Assembly (NCBI RefSeq): GCF_000009625.1
Contig: NC_002678.2
Location: forward strand, 3,442,001 to 3,506,000
Direction: 5' to 3'
Length of the DNA: 64,000 nt
From: Mesorhizobium japonicum MAFF 303099
GTDB taxonomy: Bacteria > Pseudomonadota > Alphaproteobacteria > Rhizobiales > Rhizobiaceae
The position numbers and the translations under genes are program-made. The notes below the pieces were generated by a model, which saw nothing but the letters and a program-made list of their open reading frames with translations, made no database searches and was not told where the DNA came from. This document shows, piece after piece, positions 46,833 through 54,986 of this stretch (position 1 is the stretch's first letter; every line of letters starts with the position of its first letter).

Positions 46833-47486
46833 ATGCGCGGTACGGTGTTTCACTACGACGCAGATCAAGACTACGGTTACATCGACGGCGCTGACGGCAA
46901 GCGCTATTTTTTCACACGGACGGATCTGAGTCAGGAGATAGCCCTCGTCAGAGGCCGTTTTGTCGAATTCCAGCCGGACGACGGAACAGCGCGCAACATC
47001 GTCGCCGCGAGTTCGCCCGCACCCTCGGCGACCCCTGGCCAGCCTGGTCTTACCACTGAAACCCGGCCCACTCGTTCCAGAGGACTGTGGGCATACTTCC
47101 TGTGCACGGTCAGTGTGGATTTTTTCAATTTCAACGGACGCGCCCGTCGCAAGGAATATTGGGCCTTCTGGCTGTGCTCGACCATCTTGGTGTTTGCCCT
47201 GCTGGGTTTCGGGATACTCGTGGATCTTGCCATCAACGGTTTCCGCGACGTTTCGAGCAGGAACGCCATCGGATTCCTGCCCTTCTATATTTTCGCGTTG
47301 GCATTGAATCTGTCCTGGATCGCGCTTGTGGTGCGGCGTCTCCACGACATCGGCATGAGCGGCTGGCTTGTCTTGCTCTGCGTCATCCCAGCCATCGGTG
47401 GCATAGCCTTGCTGGTCTTCGGGCTTGTACCTTCTCAGGCGGGCAAGAACGCCTGGGGGCCGGTGCCCGCAGGGGTCAGAGTTTAA
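46833..47486 (+). CDS. Cold-shock-like domain fused to DUF805 membrane domain, copy 2
   Basis: The 217-residue paralogue of the preceding gene starts MRGTVFHYDADQDYGYIDGADGKRYFFTRTDL and ends in the same WGPVPAGVRV. The DUF805 part has FNGRARRKEYWAFWLC and WIALVVRRLHDIGMSGW. GGGGGAAAGC precedes the ATG. The OB-fold loop keeps aromatic residues of the RNP1-like motif, but the QGFGFI of copy 1 is QDYGYI here. The linker is shorter. The two copies are clearly an old tandem duplication. Confidence 0.85.
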   Translation: MRGTVFHYDADQDYGYIDGADGKRYFFTRTDLSQEIALVRGRFVEFQPDDGTARNIVAASSPAPSATPGQPGLTTETRPTRSRGLWAYFLCTVSVDFFNFNGRARRKEYWAFWLCSTILVFALLGFGILVDLAINGFRDVSSRNAIGFLPFYIFALALNLSWIALVVRRLHDIGMSGWLVLLCVIPAIGGIALLVFGLVPSQAGKNAWGPVPAGVRV

Positions 47487-47584
47487 CGGCCAGTTTTCCA
47501 GAGAAAAGGGGTAATTCACTCCCAAAAGCGGCCGTTCGGCCGAACTTCGTCACGGCTGAAGATTCCTCTTGCAATTTAATCCGC

Positions 47585-47601
47585 GCACAGATCGTCTGTG
47601 C
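47585..47601. promoter_or_regulatory. Perfect dyad upstream of the SRPBCC-MarR operon
   Basis: GCACAGA-TCG-TCTGTGC is a perfect 7-base inverted repeat, and a further half (CACAGA) follows directly. It ends 45 bases before the SRPBCC start. The second gene of the operon encodes a MarR regulator, and MarR proteins bind such dyads in their own promoters. Confidence 0.55.
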
Positions 47602-47645
47602 ACAGATCGAATGGTCGATCAGGCAAGATGAATGGAGCCAGGACA

Positions 47646-48074
47646 ATGTGGAGCAATGAATACACCGCCATTTCCTCCCTTCCCGCAGCAGCCATCTGGA
47701 ACGCGCTGAAGGCTTTGCACGAGGGCCGCCTGACCTATGAAGGGTCCGACACGTTCGTGCTGCACGGCCCGTTCGCCAAGGGCACCCGGGTCTCGGTGAC
47801 GCCGGTCGGGCAGGACACGTTCGAATCGACCATCGTCGATCTCGTCGATAATTTCACCTATGCCGACGAAACCACGTTCGGTGACACGAAATTGCTGTTC
47901 CGGCACACGCTGGTGCCGGTCGAGGGCGGCACGCGGGTGACGCATCGGCTCGAAATTTCCGGCCCTTCTGCCGCCGAGGTCGGACCGGAGCTCGGCCCGC
48001 AGATCAGCGGCGATTTCGACGTGTCGATGGCTAAATTGTTCGAGCAGGCAAAGGAGTTGGCGAACGGTGGCTGA
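47646..48074 (+). CDS. SRPBCC family protein
   Basis: The 142-residue protein is a START-like SRPBCC domain: EYTAISSLPAAAIWNALKALHEGRLT, then FVLHGPFAKGTRVSVTPVG and LLFRHTLVPVEGGTRVTHRLEISG. Such proteins hold hydrophobic ligands in a deep pocket, and no ligand is known here. GGAGCCAGGAC gives the ribosome site. The stop lies within the start region of the MarR gene (GTG at 48067), so the two are coupled. This suggests the MarR protein senses a ligand related to the SRPBCC function. Confidence 0.85.
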   Translation: MWSNEYTAISSLPAAAIWNALKALHEGRLTYEGSDTFVLHGPFAKGTRVSVTPVGQDTFESTIVDLVDNFTYADETTFGDTKLLFRHTLVPVEGGTRVTHRLEISGPSAAEVGPELGPQISGDFDVSMAKLFEQAKELANGG

Positions 48075-48522
48075 TGGACAGGATTTGAAGACGCGCTTCA
48101 GCGGACCTTCGGAGAGCCCCGGCTTGTTGTTGTGGCGAACCACCATGCGCTGGCAGCGCGTCATGACGGCGGCATTGGCGCCGCTCGACCTGACGCATGT
48201 CCAGTTCGTGCTCTTGGCATCGGCCATGTGGCTCGGCCGCAATGGCGAGCCGCCCAACCAGGTGCAGCTCGCCGCCCAGGCCGGCACCGAGGTGAAGATG
48301 ACCTCGGACGTCGTTGCCCGGCTCGAGGCCAAGGGTTTGATCGCGCGCGAAGCCGACCCCAGGGATTCGCGCGCCAAGGTGATCCGCGTCACCCCGGCCG
48401 GGGCCGCCGCCGCGCGGCGCGCCATCGTTGCCGTGGAGACCGCCGACGCGGCCTTTTTCGAACCGGTGGACGAAGCGCAACTCGTCGGCCTGCTGCAGCA
48501 ACTGGCCGGCGAGATTCGCTAG
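48067..48522 (+). CDS. MarR family transcriptional regulator
   Basis: This 151-residue winged-helix dimeric regulator begins at a GTG overlapping the SRPBCC stop. The core shows TMRWQRVMTAALAPLDLTHVQFVLLASAMWL, a recognition helix region TEVKMTSDVVARLEAKGLIAREADPRDSRAKVIRVTPAG with the MarR wing (DPRDSRAK), and a C-terminal dimerisation helix. The dyad at 47585-47601 is its likely operator. The stop codon TAG at 48520-48522 is shared with the first bases of a repeat. Confidence 0.9.
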   Translation: MADGQDLKTRFSGPSESPGLLLWRTTMRWQRVMTAALAPLDLTHVQFVLLASAMWLGRNGEPPNQVQLAAQAGTEVKMTSDVVARLEAKGLIAREADPRDSRAKVIRVTPAGAAAARRAIVAVETADAAFFEPVDEAQLVGLLQQLAGEIR

Positions 48523-48621
48523 AGCAATTCCAGGAAAAGTGTGAGCGGTTTTCCGTCCGGAATTGCGTCAAAACAAGAGTTAGATCGGTTCGCCGTTTCC
48601 ATGAAACGGTGAAACGCTCTG
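48520..48621. repeat. Rhizobial palindromic repeat (AGAGCAATTCCAGG type), copy 2
   Basis: It begins TAGAGCAATTCCAGGAAAAG and contains GGTTTTCCGTCCGGAATTGCG. The end, GAAACGCTCTGA, is inverse to the start. It is the same element as 11230-11332, in opposite orientation relative to its neighbour gene, and again starts exactly at a stop codon (CGC TAG AGC). Confidence 0.85.
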
Positions 48622-48631
48622 AGTGAGCGGG

Positions 48632-49735
48632 TTAACCCAGGAACTTGGCGATGATCGCGTCGCCCATCTCGACCGTGCCGACCTCGGTCATGCCCGGCGA
48701 GAAAATGTCCTTCGTCCGCAGGCCCTGATCGAGCACGGCGGCGATCGCGCCTTCCAGCCTGTCGGCCTCATCGACCATGCCGAAGGAATAGCGCAGGCAC
48801 ATGGCGAAGGAAGCGATCATGGCGATCGGGTTGGCGATGCCCTTGCCGGCGATGTCGGGCGCCGAGCCGTGCACGGGCTCGTAGAGCGCCTTGCGCTTCT
48901 TGGTCTTGACGTCGGGCGCGCCGAGCGAGGCGGACGGCAGCATGCCGATCGAGCCGGTCAGCATGGCGGCGATGTCGGACAGCATGTCGCCGAACAGATT
49001 GTCGGTGACGATGACGTCGAACTGTTTTGGCCAGCGCACCAACTGCATGCCGCCGGCATCGGCCAGCATGTGGTCGAGCTTGACGTCGGCGTAGCGCGCC
49101 TTGTGCGTCTGGGTGACCACCTCGTTCCACAGCACGCCCGACTTCATGACGTTGCGCTTTTCCATCGAGGTGACGTGGTTCTTGCGGGTGCGCGCGAGCT
49201 CGAAGGCGACGCCCGAAATGCGCTCGATCTCGAACGTGTCATAGACCTGCGTGTCGATGCCGCGCTTCTGGCCGTTGCCGAGATCGATGATCTGCTTGGG
49301 CTCGCCGAAATAGACGCCGCCAGTCAGCTCGCGCACGATGAGGATGTCGAGCCCTTCGACCACCTCCTGCTTGAGCGAGGAGGATGCGGCGAGCGCCGGA
49401 TAGCAGATGGCGGGGCGCAGATTGGCGAACAGCTCCATGTCCTTGCGCAGCCGCAGCAGGCCGGCCTCGGGGCGCACCTCGTAAGGCACCGCATCCCATT
49501 TCGGTCCGCCGACCGCGCCGAACAGCACCGCGTCCGCCGCCATCGCCTTGGCCATGTCGGCATCGGAAATCGCCGCGCCATGCGCGTCGTAGGCGCAGCC
49601 GCCGACCAGGCCCTCATCGGTGGCGAAGCCGCTGCCGAGCTTTTCGTTCATGGCCGATATCAGCTTCTTGACCTCGGCCATGGCCTCGGGGCCGATGCCG
49701 TCGCCGGGGAGCAGGAAAAGATGCTTCGTTGCCAT
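48632..49735 (-). CDS. leuB: 3-isopropylmalate dehydrogenase
   Basis: The 367-residue NAD-dependent enzyme oxidatively decarboxylates 3-isopropylmalate in leucine synthesis. It shows [15 protein letters not shown] at the start, [13 protein letters not shown] with the substrate-binding Arg/Tyr region, and [34 protein letters not shown] with the metal-binding Asp residues. [18 protein letters not shown] is the NAD-binding loop. leuD lies about 3 kb away on the same strand; leuC is not in the window. Confidence 0.97.
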   Translation of the reverse strand: MATKHLFLLPGDGIGPEAMAEVKKLISAMNEKLGSGFATDEGLVGGCAYDAHGAAISDADMAKAMAADAVLFGAVGGPKWDAVPYEVRPEAGLLRLRKDMELFANLRPAICYPALAASSSLKQEVVEGLDILIVRELTGGVYFGEPKQIIDLGNGQKRGIDTQVYDTFEIERISGVAFELARTRKNHVTSMEKRNVMKSGVLWNEVVTQTHKARYADVKLDHMLADAGGMQLVRWPKQFDVIVTDNLFGDMLSDIAAMLTGSIGMLPSASLGAPDVKTKKRKALYEPVHGSAPDIAGKGIANPIAMIASFAMCLRYSFGMVDEADRLEGAIAAVLDQGLRTKDIFSPGMTEVGTVEMGDAIIAKFLG

Positions 49736-49821
49736 GGAGAAACCGTCCTGGAAAGATTTGAAACCGCGGCCTTGCTAAACGCCAAGCGCTTGCGGCGCAA
49801 GCCTGCGGTTCGGAACCACGA

Positions 49822-50172
49822 TCACCGATGTGAGAGAATGTTGACCAGCCGGCCCAGGGGATCGCGCACATAGAAGCGCCGCACGCCCCAGGGTTCGTCG
49901 GCCGGGCCATATTCGATGGCGAAGCCGGCGGCCTTCATGCCTCGAAGTGCTGCCTCGACATCGTCGACCTCGATCGACAGGTCCGGCACCGGCGTACCGG
50001 AGCCGCCTTGCGCCATCAAGGAGACCTGCACCTGCATCTTTTCCTCGGAGCCGTAGGTGGCGATCCAGCCCTGATCCATCAGCACGTCTAGGCCAAGCAC
50101 GTCCTGGTAGAAGCGTTTCGCCGCCGCCACATCCTGCGTCTCGATATTGGCCACGATGCGCCGGACCTTCAT
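49822..50172 (-). CDS. VOC (glyoxalase/bleomycin-resistance) family protein
   Basis: This 116-residue protein is a single vicinal-oxygen-chelate domain of two beta-alpha-beta-beta-beta units (VRRIVANIETQDVAAAKRFYQDVLGLDVLMD, then DLSIEVDDVEAALRGMKAAGFAIEYGP and WGVRRFYVRDPLGRLVNILSH). It has the FYVRDPLGRLVN end typical of the family. Metal ligands are not fully conserved, so it may bind rather than transform its ligand. It follows the RidA gene by four bases, forming a two-gene operon. Confidence 0.87.
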   Translation of the reverse strand: MKVRRIVANIETQDVAAAKRFYQDVLGLDVLMDQGWIATYGSEEKMQVQVSLMAQGGSGTPVPDLSIEVDDVEAALRGMKAAGFAIEYGPADEPWGVRRFYVRDPLGRLVNILSHR

Positions 50173-50176
50173 GGTC

Positions 50177-50569
50177 TCAACGCCCCTGAGCTGAGCGCCG
50201 CAGCGCCGTGACTTCGATCTCGATCTTCATTTCCGGCTTGTTGAGCTGGCACACGATCATCGTCGCCGCCGGCCTGATGTCGCCGAATGTCTCGCCCAGG
50301 ATCGGGAAGACCACGTCCACAAAGGCCTGGTCGGTGATGTAGTAATGCGCCCGCACCACATCGGCCACCTCGAAGCCGCCATCGGCCAGCGCCTTGCCGA
50401 TCGTCGCCAGGCAGTTGCGCGTCTGCGCCTCGACCGTTTCCGGCATCGTCATCGTGGCGTAGTCATAGCCGGTCGTCCCGGACACGAAACACCAGTCGCC
50501 CTGCACCACCGCGCGCGAATAGCCGGCGGTCTTCTCGAAGGGCGAACCGGTGGAGATCAGTTTGCGCAT
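50177..50569 (-). CDS. RidA family protein
   Basis: The 130-residue protein belongs to the RidA/YjgF/UK114 group. Canonical RidA hydrolyses reactive enamine/imine intermediates from PLP enzymes. GYSRAVVQGDWCFVSGTTGYD and TRNCLATIGKALADGGFEVADVVRAHYYITD are typical. The catalytic Arg expected near residue 105 is not evident: the segment reads DIRPAATMIVCQLNKPEMKIEIEV, with Arg in IRPA, a pattern of the Rid subfamilies. The ATG at 50569 gives normal length. Confidence 0.88.
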   Translation of the reverse strand: MRKLISTGSPFEKTAGYSRAVVQGDWCFVSGTTGYDYATMTMPETVEAQTRNCLATIGKALADGGFEVADVVRAHYYITDQAFVDVVFPILGETFGDIRPAATMIVCQLNKPEMKIEIEVTALRRSAQGR

Positions 50570-50806
50570 GGGCGGCCTCGCGGTTGTTGCAGCAATCTGT
50601 CGGACAGCTGGTTGCCTGGCTATATGCCAGGGAAAATTGGTTGTTGTCCTGCTGGGAAAGAAACTTACCGGATCATTCTGTTCGTCGTCGTGTCGCAATT
50701 GACGTGTATCCAAAACGAACTGAAGTCCGGCAAGGATTACCGCTTATCTGCTGTTAATCCATTGCGAGTTGTGTCATTCTTGTTGTCTCAATACTTGGAG
50801 GCCGCC

Positions 50807-51220
50807 ATGATTACGCATGTGATCGGGATTCCGGACAAGAACGGCATCATTCGGGTTTCATGTGGCTCAGACATCATTGAAATTCAGGTCGTTCCGCCCG
50901 CCGGGGGTTCGGCCGGCGAGCCTGCCGGTGGAGAGGTCGACCCGCCCCCGGGTCCTGTTGGAATAAACCCGGGTGACATACCAGTAATCTATCTCACCGT
51001 ACCGAAAAAGGCGGGCGGCGAACTGGATCTCGAACAACTCCTGAAAGATTATGAGGGTCGAATTTCCGACCCTGACAAGCCCAATCCGAGCATGATCCTT
51101 TTTCAAGCTCAACATGCTGACCTTCATGAGGTCAGTAGATTGAAACAGCAGATCGCAAAGGAGATGAGGGATCTTCCCCTGGCGATCGATTTCGGCGATC
51201 TGGGATACTTGGAGAAATGA
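50807..51220 (+). CDS. Unknown protein, first gene of a two-gene islet
   Basis: The 137-residue cytosolic protein starts at an ATG with TTGGAG upstream. It has a short N-terminal beta-rich part (ITHVIGIPDKNGIIRVSCGSDIIEIQVV), a Gly/Pro-rich linker (about 31-53), and a C-terminal domain PVIYLTVPKKAGGELDLEQLLKDYEG... FQAQHADLHEVSRLKQQIAKEM. No signal peptide or membrane helix is seen, and no family was recognised. Its DNA and upstream region are less GC-rich than the neighbours, which suggests acquisition. The stop overlaps the next start. Confidence 0.7.
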   Translation: MITHVIGIPDKNGIIRVSCGSDIIEIQVVPPAGGSAGEPAGGEVDPPPGPVGINPGDIPVIYLTVPKKAGGELDLEQLLKDYEGRISDPDKPNPSMILFQAQHADLHEVSRLKQQIAKEMRDLPLAIDFGDLGYLEK

Positions 51221-51891
51221 GCGATCCTATTCCGCCCGTTGTGACGGCGATGGCGGCCGGGGCGCAATCGTTGAGGGATACCGCCAAATGGCTGGTCGGT
51301 GGGGTGGTGGCGACCGCGGCGGCGGTCTTTGCCGGCAGCTCCCTGACATCGTTTGGAGCGCTTGATCCGACGGCAGACGGGCACAGGATGGTGCTGGCCG
51401 TCGGAGGTCTTGCCGCGGGATTTGTCGGCCTCTGCGTCGTCATGGTGCCGGCACTTCGGGTTCTGGTCGTCGAGGCCAGAACGTTTCGCGATTTCGCCAC
51501 CACCATGGATGCGGAAATCCAAGCGGTGCGGAATCGTCTGGTTCCGCGCTACCAGAAGGAGTTTCCGCCGACTGTGGATTCCTTCGAAGGCTATCAGGAC
51601 GTTGTTGATGACGCGCTGGCGCGAATAAAAGCGGGCGGAAGAGATCAAAACGACGCGACCTTGATCGCCGATAAGGCGTTGGTCGCCAAGGCTCAAAACG
51701 ACTTCGCGACAATCAACGCCGACGCCGGGTTCAATGTCGTGCGCGACCGGGTGACGAAGCTTTGGTACGGGCTGGCGATCGGCACGATAATTGCGATCCT
51801 CGGCTTTGGCCTGTTCGCGTGGGCTGCAAATCCCGGCGCGCCAAAATCCCCACCTCCGGCTTTCTCGCTGACCATTCAGGGCAAACAATAA
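51217..51891 (+). CDS. Unknown three-helix membrane protein, second gene of the islet
   Basis: This 224-residue product overlaps the preceding stop by four bases (ATGA). A helical pair lies near the N-terminus (about 24-48 and 58-84: WLVGGVVATAAAVFAGSSL, VLAVGGLAAGFVGLCVVMV). A predicted helical cytoplasmic domain of about 100 residues follows, and a last helix at about 186-206 precedes a Pro-rich tail. This topology recalls membrane subunits of some nucleotide-dependent or effector-type conflict systems, but that is only a resemblance in layout. No domain was recognised. Confidence 0.7.
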   Translation: MSDPIPPVVTAMAAGAQSLRDTAKWLVGGVVATAAAVFAGSSLTSFGALDPTADGHRMVLAVGGLAAGFVGLCVVMVPALRVLVVEARTFRDFATTMDAEIQAVRNRLVPRYQKEFPPTVDSFEGYQDVVDDALARIKAGGRDQNDATLIADKALVAKAQNDFATINADAGFNVVRDRVTKLWYGLAIGTIIAILGFGLFAWAANPGAPKSPPPAFSLTIQGKQ

Positions 51892-51904
51892 CGTCGGATT
51901 TGCG

Positions 51905-52834
51905 CTAGTTCCCCGACCCCTGCGCGTCGTCGAGCGCCTTCTTGATGTCCTCCGGCCAGTCCTTCAGCGGCGGCCAGGCTGCTGGCGCGCCATCATCGCC
52001 GCGCCGCGAGAAATAGAGCTTGTGCTTGGCCGGGTCGACCGCCATGAAGCCGTCATTGCCGCCGCAGTCATGCGGCACGCAGCCGGTGGCGTAGAAGGCG
52101 CCCGACGCTGTCTTTTCCGTGCCGCCGCCGACCAGCAGGCTGGTCGCCATGTCAGGCATGGTGTCGCCGAGCAGCGCCTTGGCCGCCTTGTAGACAGCCT
52201 CGTTGTGGAAGGCATCGATGATGTTGTCGTATTTCGCCGGATCGATGTCCTTCCAGTCAGTGCCGGGTTCCGGCGTGTAGGCGAGGTTGCCGGACGTCGT
52301 CAGGCCTTCGGTCGGCGACCATTGCAGCGCCGCCCTTATCTCGCCCGGCAGCAGATAGGGCACGAAATAAATGGCGCTGTCGGAGATCGCCGCCGGCGGC
52401 GCTCCGCATTCGTCCTGTTCGACCGTCGTGGTCTTGATCTCGCCGTCCTTCGGCTTCCAGACGATGACCTTGGCCGGGCCGCATTGATTGCCGCCGTCGC
52501 CGACATCGACCAGCGCCACGTTGACGTCGCCGATCTTCACGATCTTGTCGAAGAAGACATCGTAGTTGCTGGCCAGCTGCTTGCCGTCATAGGCGAGCAC
52601 CTTCTCGCCGTCCTGCTCCGGCTGCGTGATGGTCAGCTGGCCGCCCTCGAACGCTATCGGCGCCTGCTTGTCGTCGTCGGCGGGCGCCGCGTCGCTGGAC
52701 GATCCCTGGTCGGTCGCCGGCTGGTCAGCCGGCTTCTGGGCTGCCGCTGGCGTCTGTGTCTGGGCAAAGGCGCTCGCGGCTGGCACCACCAGCAGCGCCA
52801 GCCCGCAAACGCCGGCAAGAAGCGAACGTGCCAT
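51905..52834 (-). CDS. Secreted protein with a possible Ivy-like lysozyme-inhibitor domain
   Basis: The 309-residue protein has a signal peptide (about residues 1-25, ending SAFA), a low-complexity Ala/Gln/Asp linker to about residue 55, and a unique middle domain (about 56-205). The C-terminal 90 residues (VYKAAKALLGDTMPDMATSLL... FYATGCVPHDCGGNDGFMAVDPAKHKLYFSRRG) carry a C-x-PHDC motif. This resembles the CKPHDC loop of Ivy, an inhibitor of vertebrate-type lysozyme. The likeness is short and by eye. It is followed at a distance by leuB-side genes and preceded by leuD. Confidence 0.65.
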   Translation of the reverse strand: MARSLLAGVCGLALLVVPAASAFAQTQTPAAAQKPADQPATDQGSSSDAAPADDDKQAPIAFEGGQLTITQPEQDGEKVLAYDGKQLASNYDVFFDKIVKIGDVNVALVDVGDGGNQCGPAKVIVWKPKDGEIKTTTVEQDECGAPPAAISDSAIYFVPYLLPGEIRAALQWSPTEGLTTSGNLAYTPEPGTDWKDIDPAKYDNIIDAFHNEAVYKAAKALLGDTMPDMATSLLVGGGTEKTASGAFYATGCVPHDCGGNDGFMAVDPAKHKLYFSRRGDDGAPAAWPPLKDWPEDIKKALDDAQGSGN

Positions 52835-52904
52835 GACTGTCCCTCCCTCAGTCGCCACCAAACCCGGCCGGAACGCGGCCGGGCCTATCGTCGGATGGTG
52901 CCGG

Positions 52905-53510
52905 TCAGGCCCAGGGGCGCTGTTCGGCGTTTTTCTTCTCGAACGAGGCGATGGCGCCGGCCTTCTCCATGGTCAGGCCGATATCGTCGAGCCCGTTGAG
53001 CATGCAGTGCCGCTTGAAGTCGTCGAGATCGAACTTGACCACGCCGCCATCGGGGCCGCGGATTTCCTTGGCTTCGAGGTCAACCGACAAAGTGGCGTTG
53101 GAGCCGCGCGAGGCGTCATCCATCAGCTTCTCGAGATCCTCGGGGCTGACGGTGATCGGCAGCACGCCGTTCTTGAAGCAGTTGTTGTAGAAAATGTCGG
53201 CGAACGAGGTCGAGATGACGCAGCGAATGCCGAAATCGAGCAGCGCCCACGGCGCGTGCTCGCGGCTCGAGCCGCAGCCGAAATTGTCGCCGGCGACCAG
53301 GATCTGCGCCTTGCGGTAGGCCGGCTTGTTGAGCACGAAATCCGGATTTTCCGAACCGTCGTCATTGTAGCGCATCTCGGCGAACAGGCCGGTGCCGAGG
53401 CCGGTGCGCTTGATCGTCTTGAGATAATCCTTCGGGATGATCATGTCGGTGTCGACATTGACGATCGGCATCGGAGCGGCGACGCCGGTGAGCTTGGTGA
53501 ATTTTTCCAT
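52905..53510 (-). CDS. leuD: 3-isopropylmalate dehydratase small subunit
   Basis: The 201-residue swivel subunit pairs with LeuC to isomerise 2-isopropylmalate to 3-isopropylmalate. It shows [17 protein letters not shown] near the start and [26 protein letters not shown] with the substrate-binding loop. Length is normal. The ATG at 53510 was taken as the family start. LeuC carries the iron-sulfur cluster and must be encoded elsewhere, as is usual in rhizobia. Confidence 0.97.
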   Translation of the reverse strand: MEKFTKLTGVAAPMPIVNVDTDMIIPKDYLKTIKRTGLGTGLFAEMRYNDDGSENPDFVLNKPAYRKAQILVAGDNFGCGSSREHAPWALLDFGIRCVISTSFADIFYNNCFKNGVLPITVSPEDLEKLMDDASRGSNATLSVDLEAKEIRGPDGGVVKFDLDDFKRHCMLNGLDDIGLTMEKAGAIASFEKKNAEQRPWA

Positions 53511-53666
53511 GGCTTTGGCCCGTGTTTTCGTTGCGGGGGGATTTGCTGAAGCCCCGTTTACACAAAGCCGAGGGCAAATAAAAGGCAACTGTTCGTGCGC
53601 GCTGGCACAAGGGGCGTACCACAAAACGACTTCGAATTCGCGAGGCGATGGTGCAGTCTGGCCGGC

Positions 53667-54092
53667 ATGGCTGAAAACTCCCATGTCCTCTACGCAAGCG
53701 AGCCTGCGCTCGACATCGCCGAATTCCGCCGCGTGCTGGTCGAATCCGGCCTCGGCGAGACACGGCCCGTCGATGATCCCGCGAGGCTGCAGGCGATGCT
53801 GTCCGGCGCCAATCTTGTGCTGACCGCGCGTCTCGACATCGAAGGCAAGCCGCTGGTCGGCGTGGCCCGTGCGGTCACCGACTTCTCCTGGGTCTGCTAC
53901 ATCTCGGAGCTCGCCGTCTCCCGATCGGCGCAAGGGCTCGGCATCGGTAAGGGCCTGATGGACGAGGCACGGCGGCAGCTCGGCCCGTCGGTCGCCATCA
54001 GCCTGATCTCCGTGCCCGGCGCCGTCGGCTTCTACGAACGCATCGGCATGCAGCGCATGGCCGACGCCTTCTGGTTCTCCCGCAAGGGCTGA
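53667..54092 (+). CDS. GNAT family N-acetyltransferase
   Basis: This 141-residue GNAT enzyme has the acetyl-CoA loop [25 protein letters not shown] and a C-terminal [20 protein letters not shown] segment. It opens with an extended region ([25 protein letters not shown]) found in a widely distributed rhizobial subgroup. The acceptor is unknown. The start at 53667 is tentative because no strong ribosome site is visible. Confidence 0.85.
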   Translation: MAENSHVLYASEPALDIAEFRRVLVESGLGETRPVDDPARLQAMLSGANLVLTARLDIEGKPLVGVARAVTDFSWVCYISELAVSRSAQGLGIGKGLMDEARRQLGPSVAISLISVPGAVGFYERIGMQRMADAFWFSRKG

Positions 54093-54144
54093 CTTTTTTC
54101 TCCCGTGGCCGCGCCCGGCCGCCGACGGCGTGCGATCTTGCCGC

Positions 54145-54173
54145 TTGACATGCAACCAAATGGTTGCATATTA
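54145..54173 (+). promoter_or_regulatory. Promoter with embedded operator of the ArsR-SRPBCC operon
   Basis: TTGACA (54145-54150) is followed by the dyad TGCAACCAAATGGTTGCA (54151-54168) and then an A/T-rich CATATTAA that fits a -10 element. The operator fills the spacer exactly, so binding of the ArsR-type regulator would exclude RNA polymerase. The same sequence type is known upstream of ArsR genes linked to AHSA1/SRPBCC genes. Confidence 0.75.
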
Positions 54174-54178
54174 AAGCC

Positions 54179-54496
54179 ATGAGCATGGATGCAGTCTTTC
54201 GCGCCCTGGCCGACCCGACACGCCGGCAATTGCTGGACAACCTCCATGCCCGGAACGGGCAGACGCTGAACGCGCTGTGCGCGGAGATGGACATGACACG
54301 CCAGGCGGTGACCAAGCATTTGGCGATCCTGGAGGAAGCCAACCTCGTCACCACGCTGCGCAAGGGACGCGAGAAGCAGCACTACCTCAACCCGGTTCCG
54401 ATCAACGAGATCGCCGAGCGCTGGATCGGCAAGTTCGAGCGCCATCGGCTGGATGCATTGAGTGATCTGAAGAAACGCCTCGAAAGGGAAGACTGA
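54179..54496 (+). CDS. ArsR-type winged-helix transcriptional regulator
   Basis: The 105-residue regulator has the ArsR winged helix: FRALADPTRRQLLDNLHARNGQTLNALCAEMDMTRQAVTKHLAILEEANLVTTLRKGREKQHYLNP. It lacks the Cys pairs of metal sensors, so it belongs to the non-metal group found with SRPBCC genes. The start at 54179 is 11 bases after the operator, giving a very short or leaderless transcript. Its stop overlaps the next start. It is presumably autorepressed. Confidence 0.92.
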   Translation: MSMDAVFRALADPTRRQLLDNLHARNGQTLNALCAEMDMTRQAVTKHLAILEEANLVTTLRKGREKQHYLNPVPINEIAERWIGKFERHRLDALSDLKKRLERED

Positions 54497-54942
54497 TGAG
54501 CAACAGCTTCGTTTACGTGACCTACATCCGCACCACGGCCGAAAAGCTCTGGGAGGCGCTGACCGACCCGGAGTTCAACCGGCAGTTCTTCCTCTGCTCC
54601 TATCAGGAGAGCGAGTGGAAGGTCGGCTCCAGCTGGAAACTGATCTTCCCCGACGGCCGCATCGCCGACTCGGGCGAGATCCTCGAGATCGACCCGCCGC
54701 GGCGCCTGGTCATCAAATGGCGCAATGAGTGGATGCCGGAGGTCAAGGAAGACGGCTACACGCGCTGCACCTTCGCCATAGAACAGGACGGCGAGTTGAT
54801 GAAGCTTGCCGTCACCCACGAGGCCGACGGCCCACACCGGCTGATCCCGAATGTCAGTAAGGGCTGGCCGCTGGTGCTGGCCAGTCTCAAGAGCCTGCTC
54901 GAGACCGGCAAGGGCTTCGAGCGCCCGCCAACGAAAGGGTGA
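54496..54942 (+). CDS. AHSA1-type SRPBCC protein, first of two
   Basis: This 148-residue protein is a START-like AHSA1 domain: VYVTYIRTTAEKLWEALTDPEFNRQFFLCSYQSE-like start, then GSSWKLIFPDGRIADSGEILEIDPPRRLVIKWRNEW and LAVTHEADGPHRLIPNVSKGWPLVLASLKSLLETG. It is coupled to the ArsR regulator by an ATGA overlap. The ligand is unknown. The strict genetic link to the repressor suggests the pair responds to a small molecule handled by the SRPBCC proteins. Confidence 0.9.
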   Translation: MSNSFVYVTYIRTTAEKLWEALTDPEFNRQFFLCSYQESEWKVGSSWKLIFPDGRIADSGEILEIDPPRRLVIKWRNEWMPEVKEDGYTRCTFAIEQDGELMKLAVTHEADGPHRLIPNVSKGWPLVLASLKSLLETGKGFERPPTKG

Positions 54943-54986
54943 AGGGCTCGTTTCGATACCGAAACAAAACGGATGCGGAGGCATCG

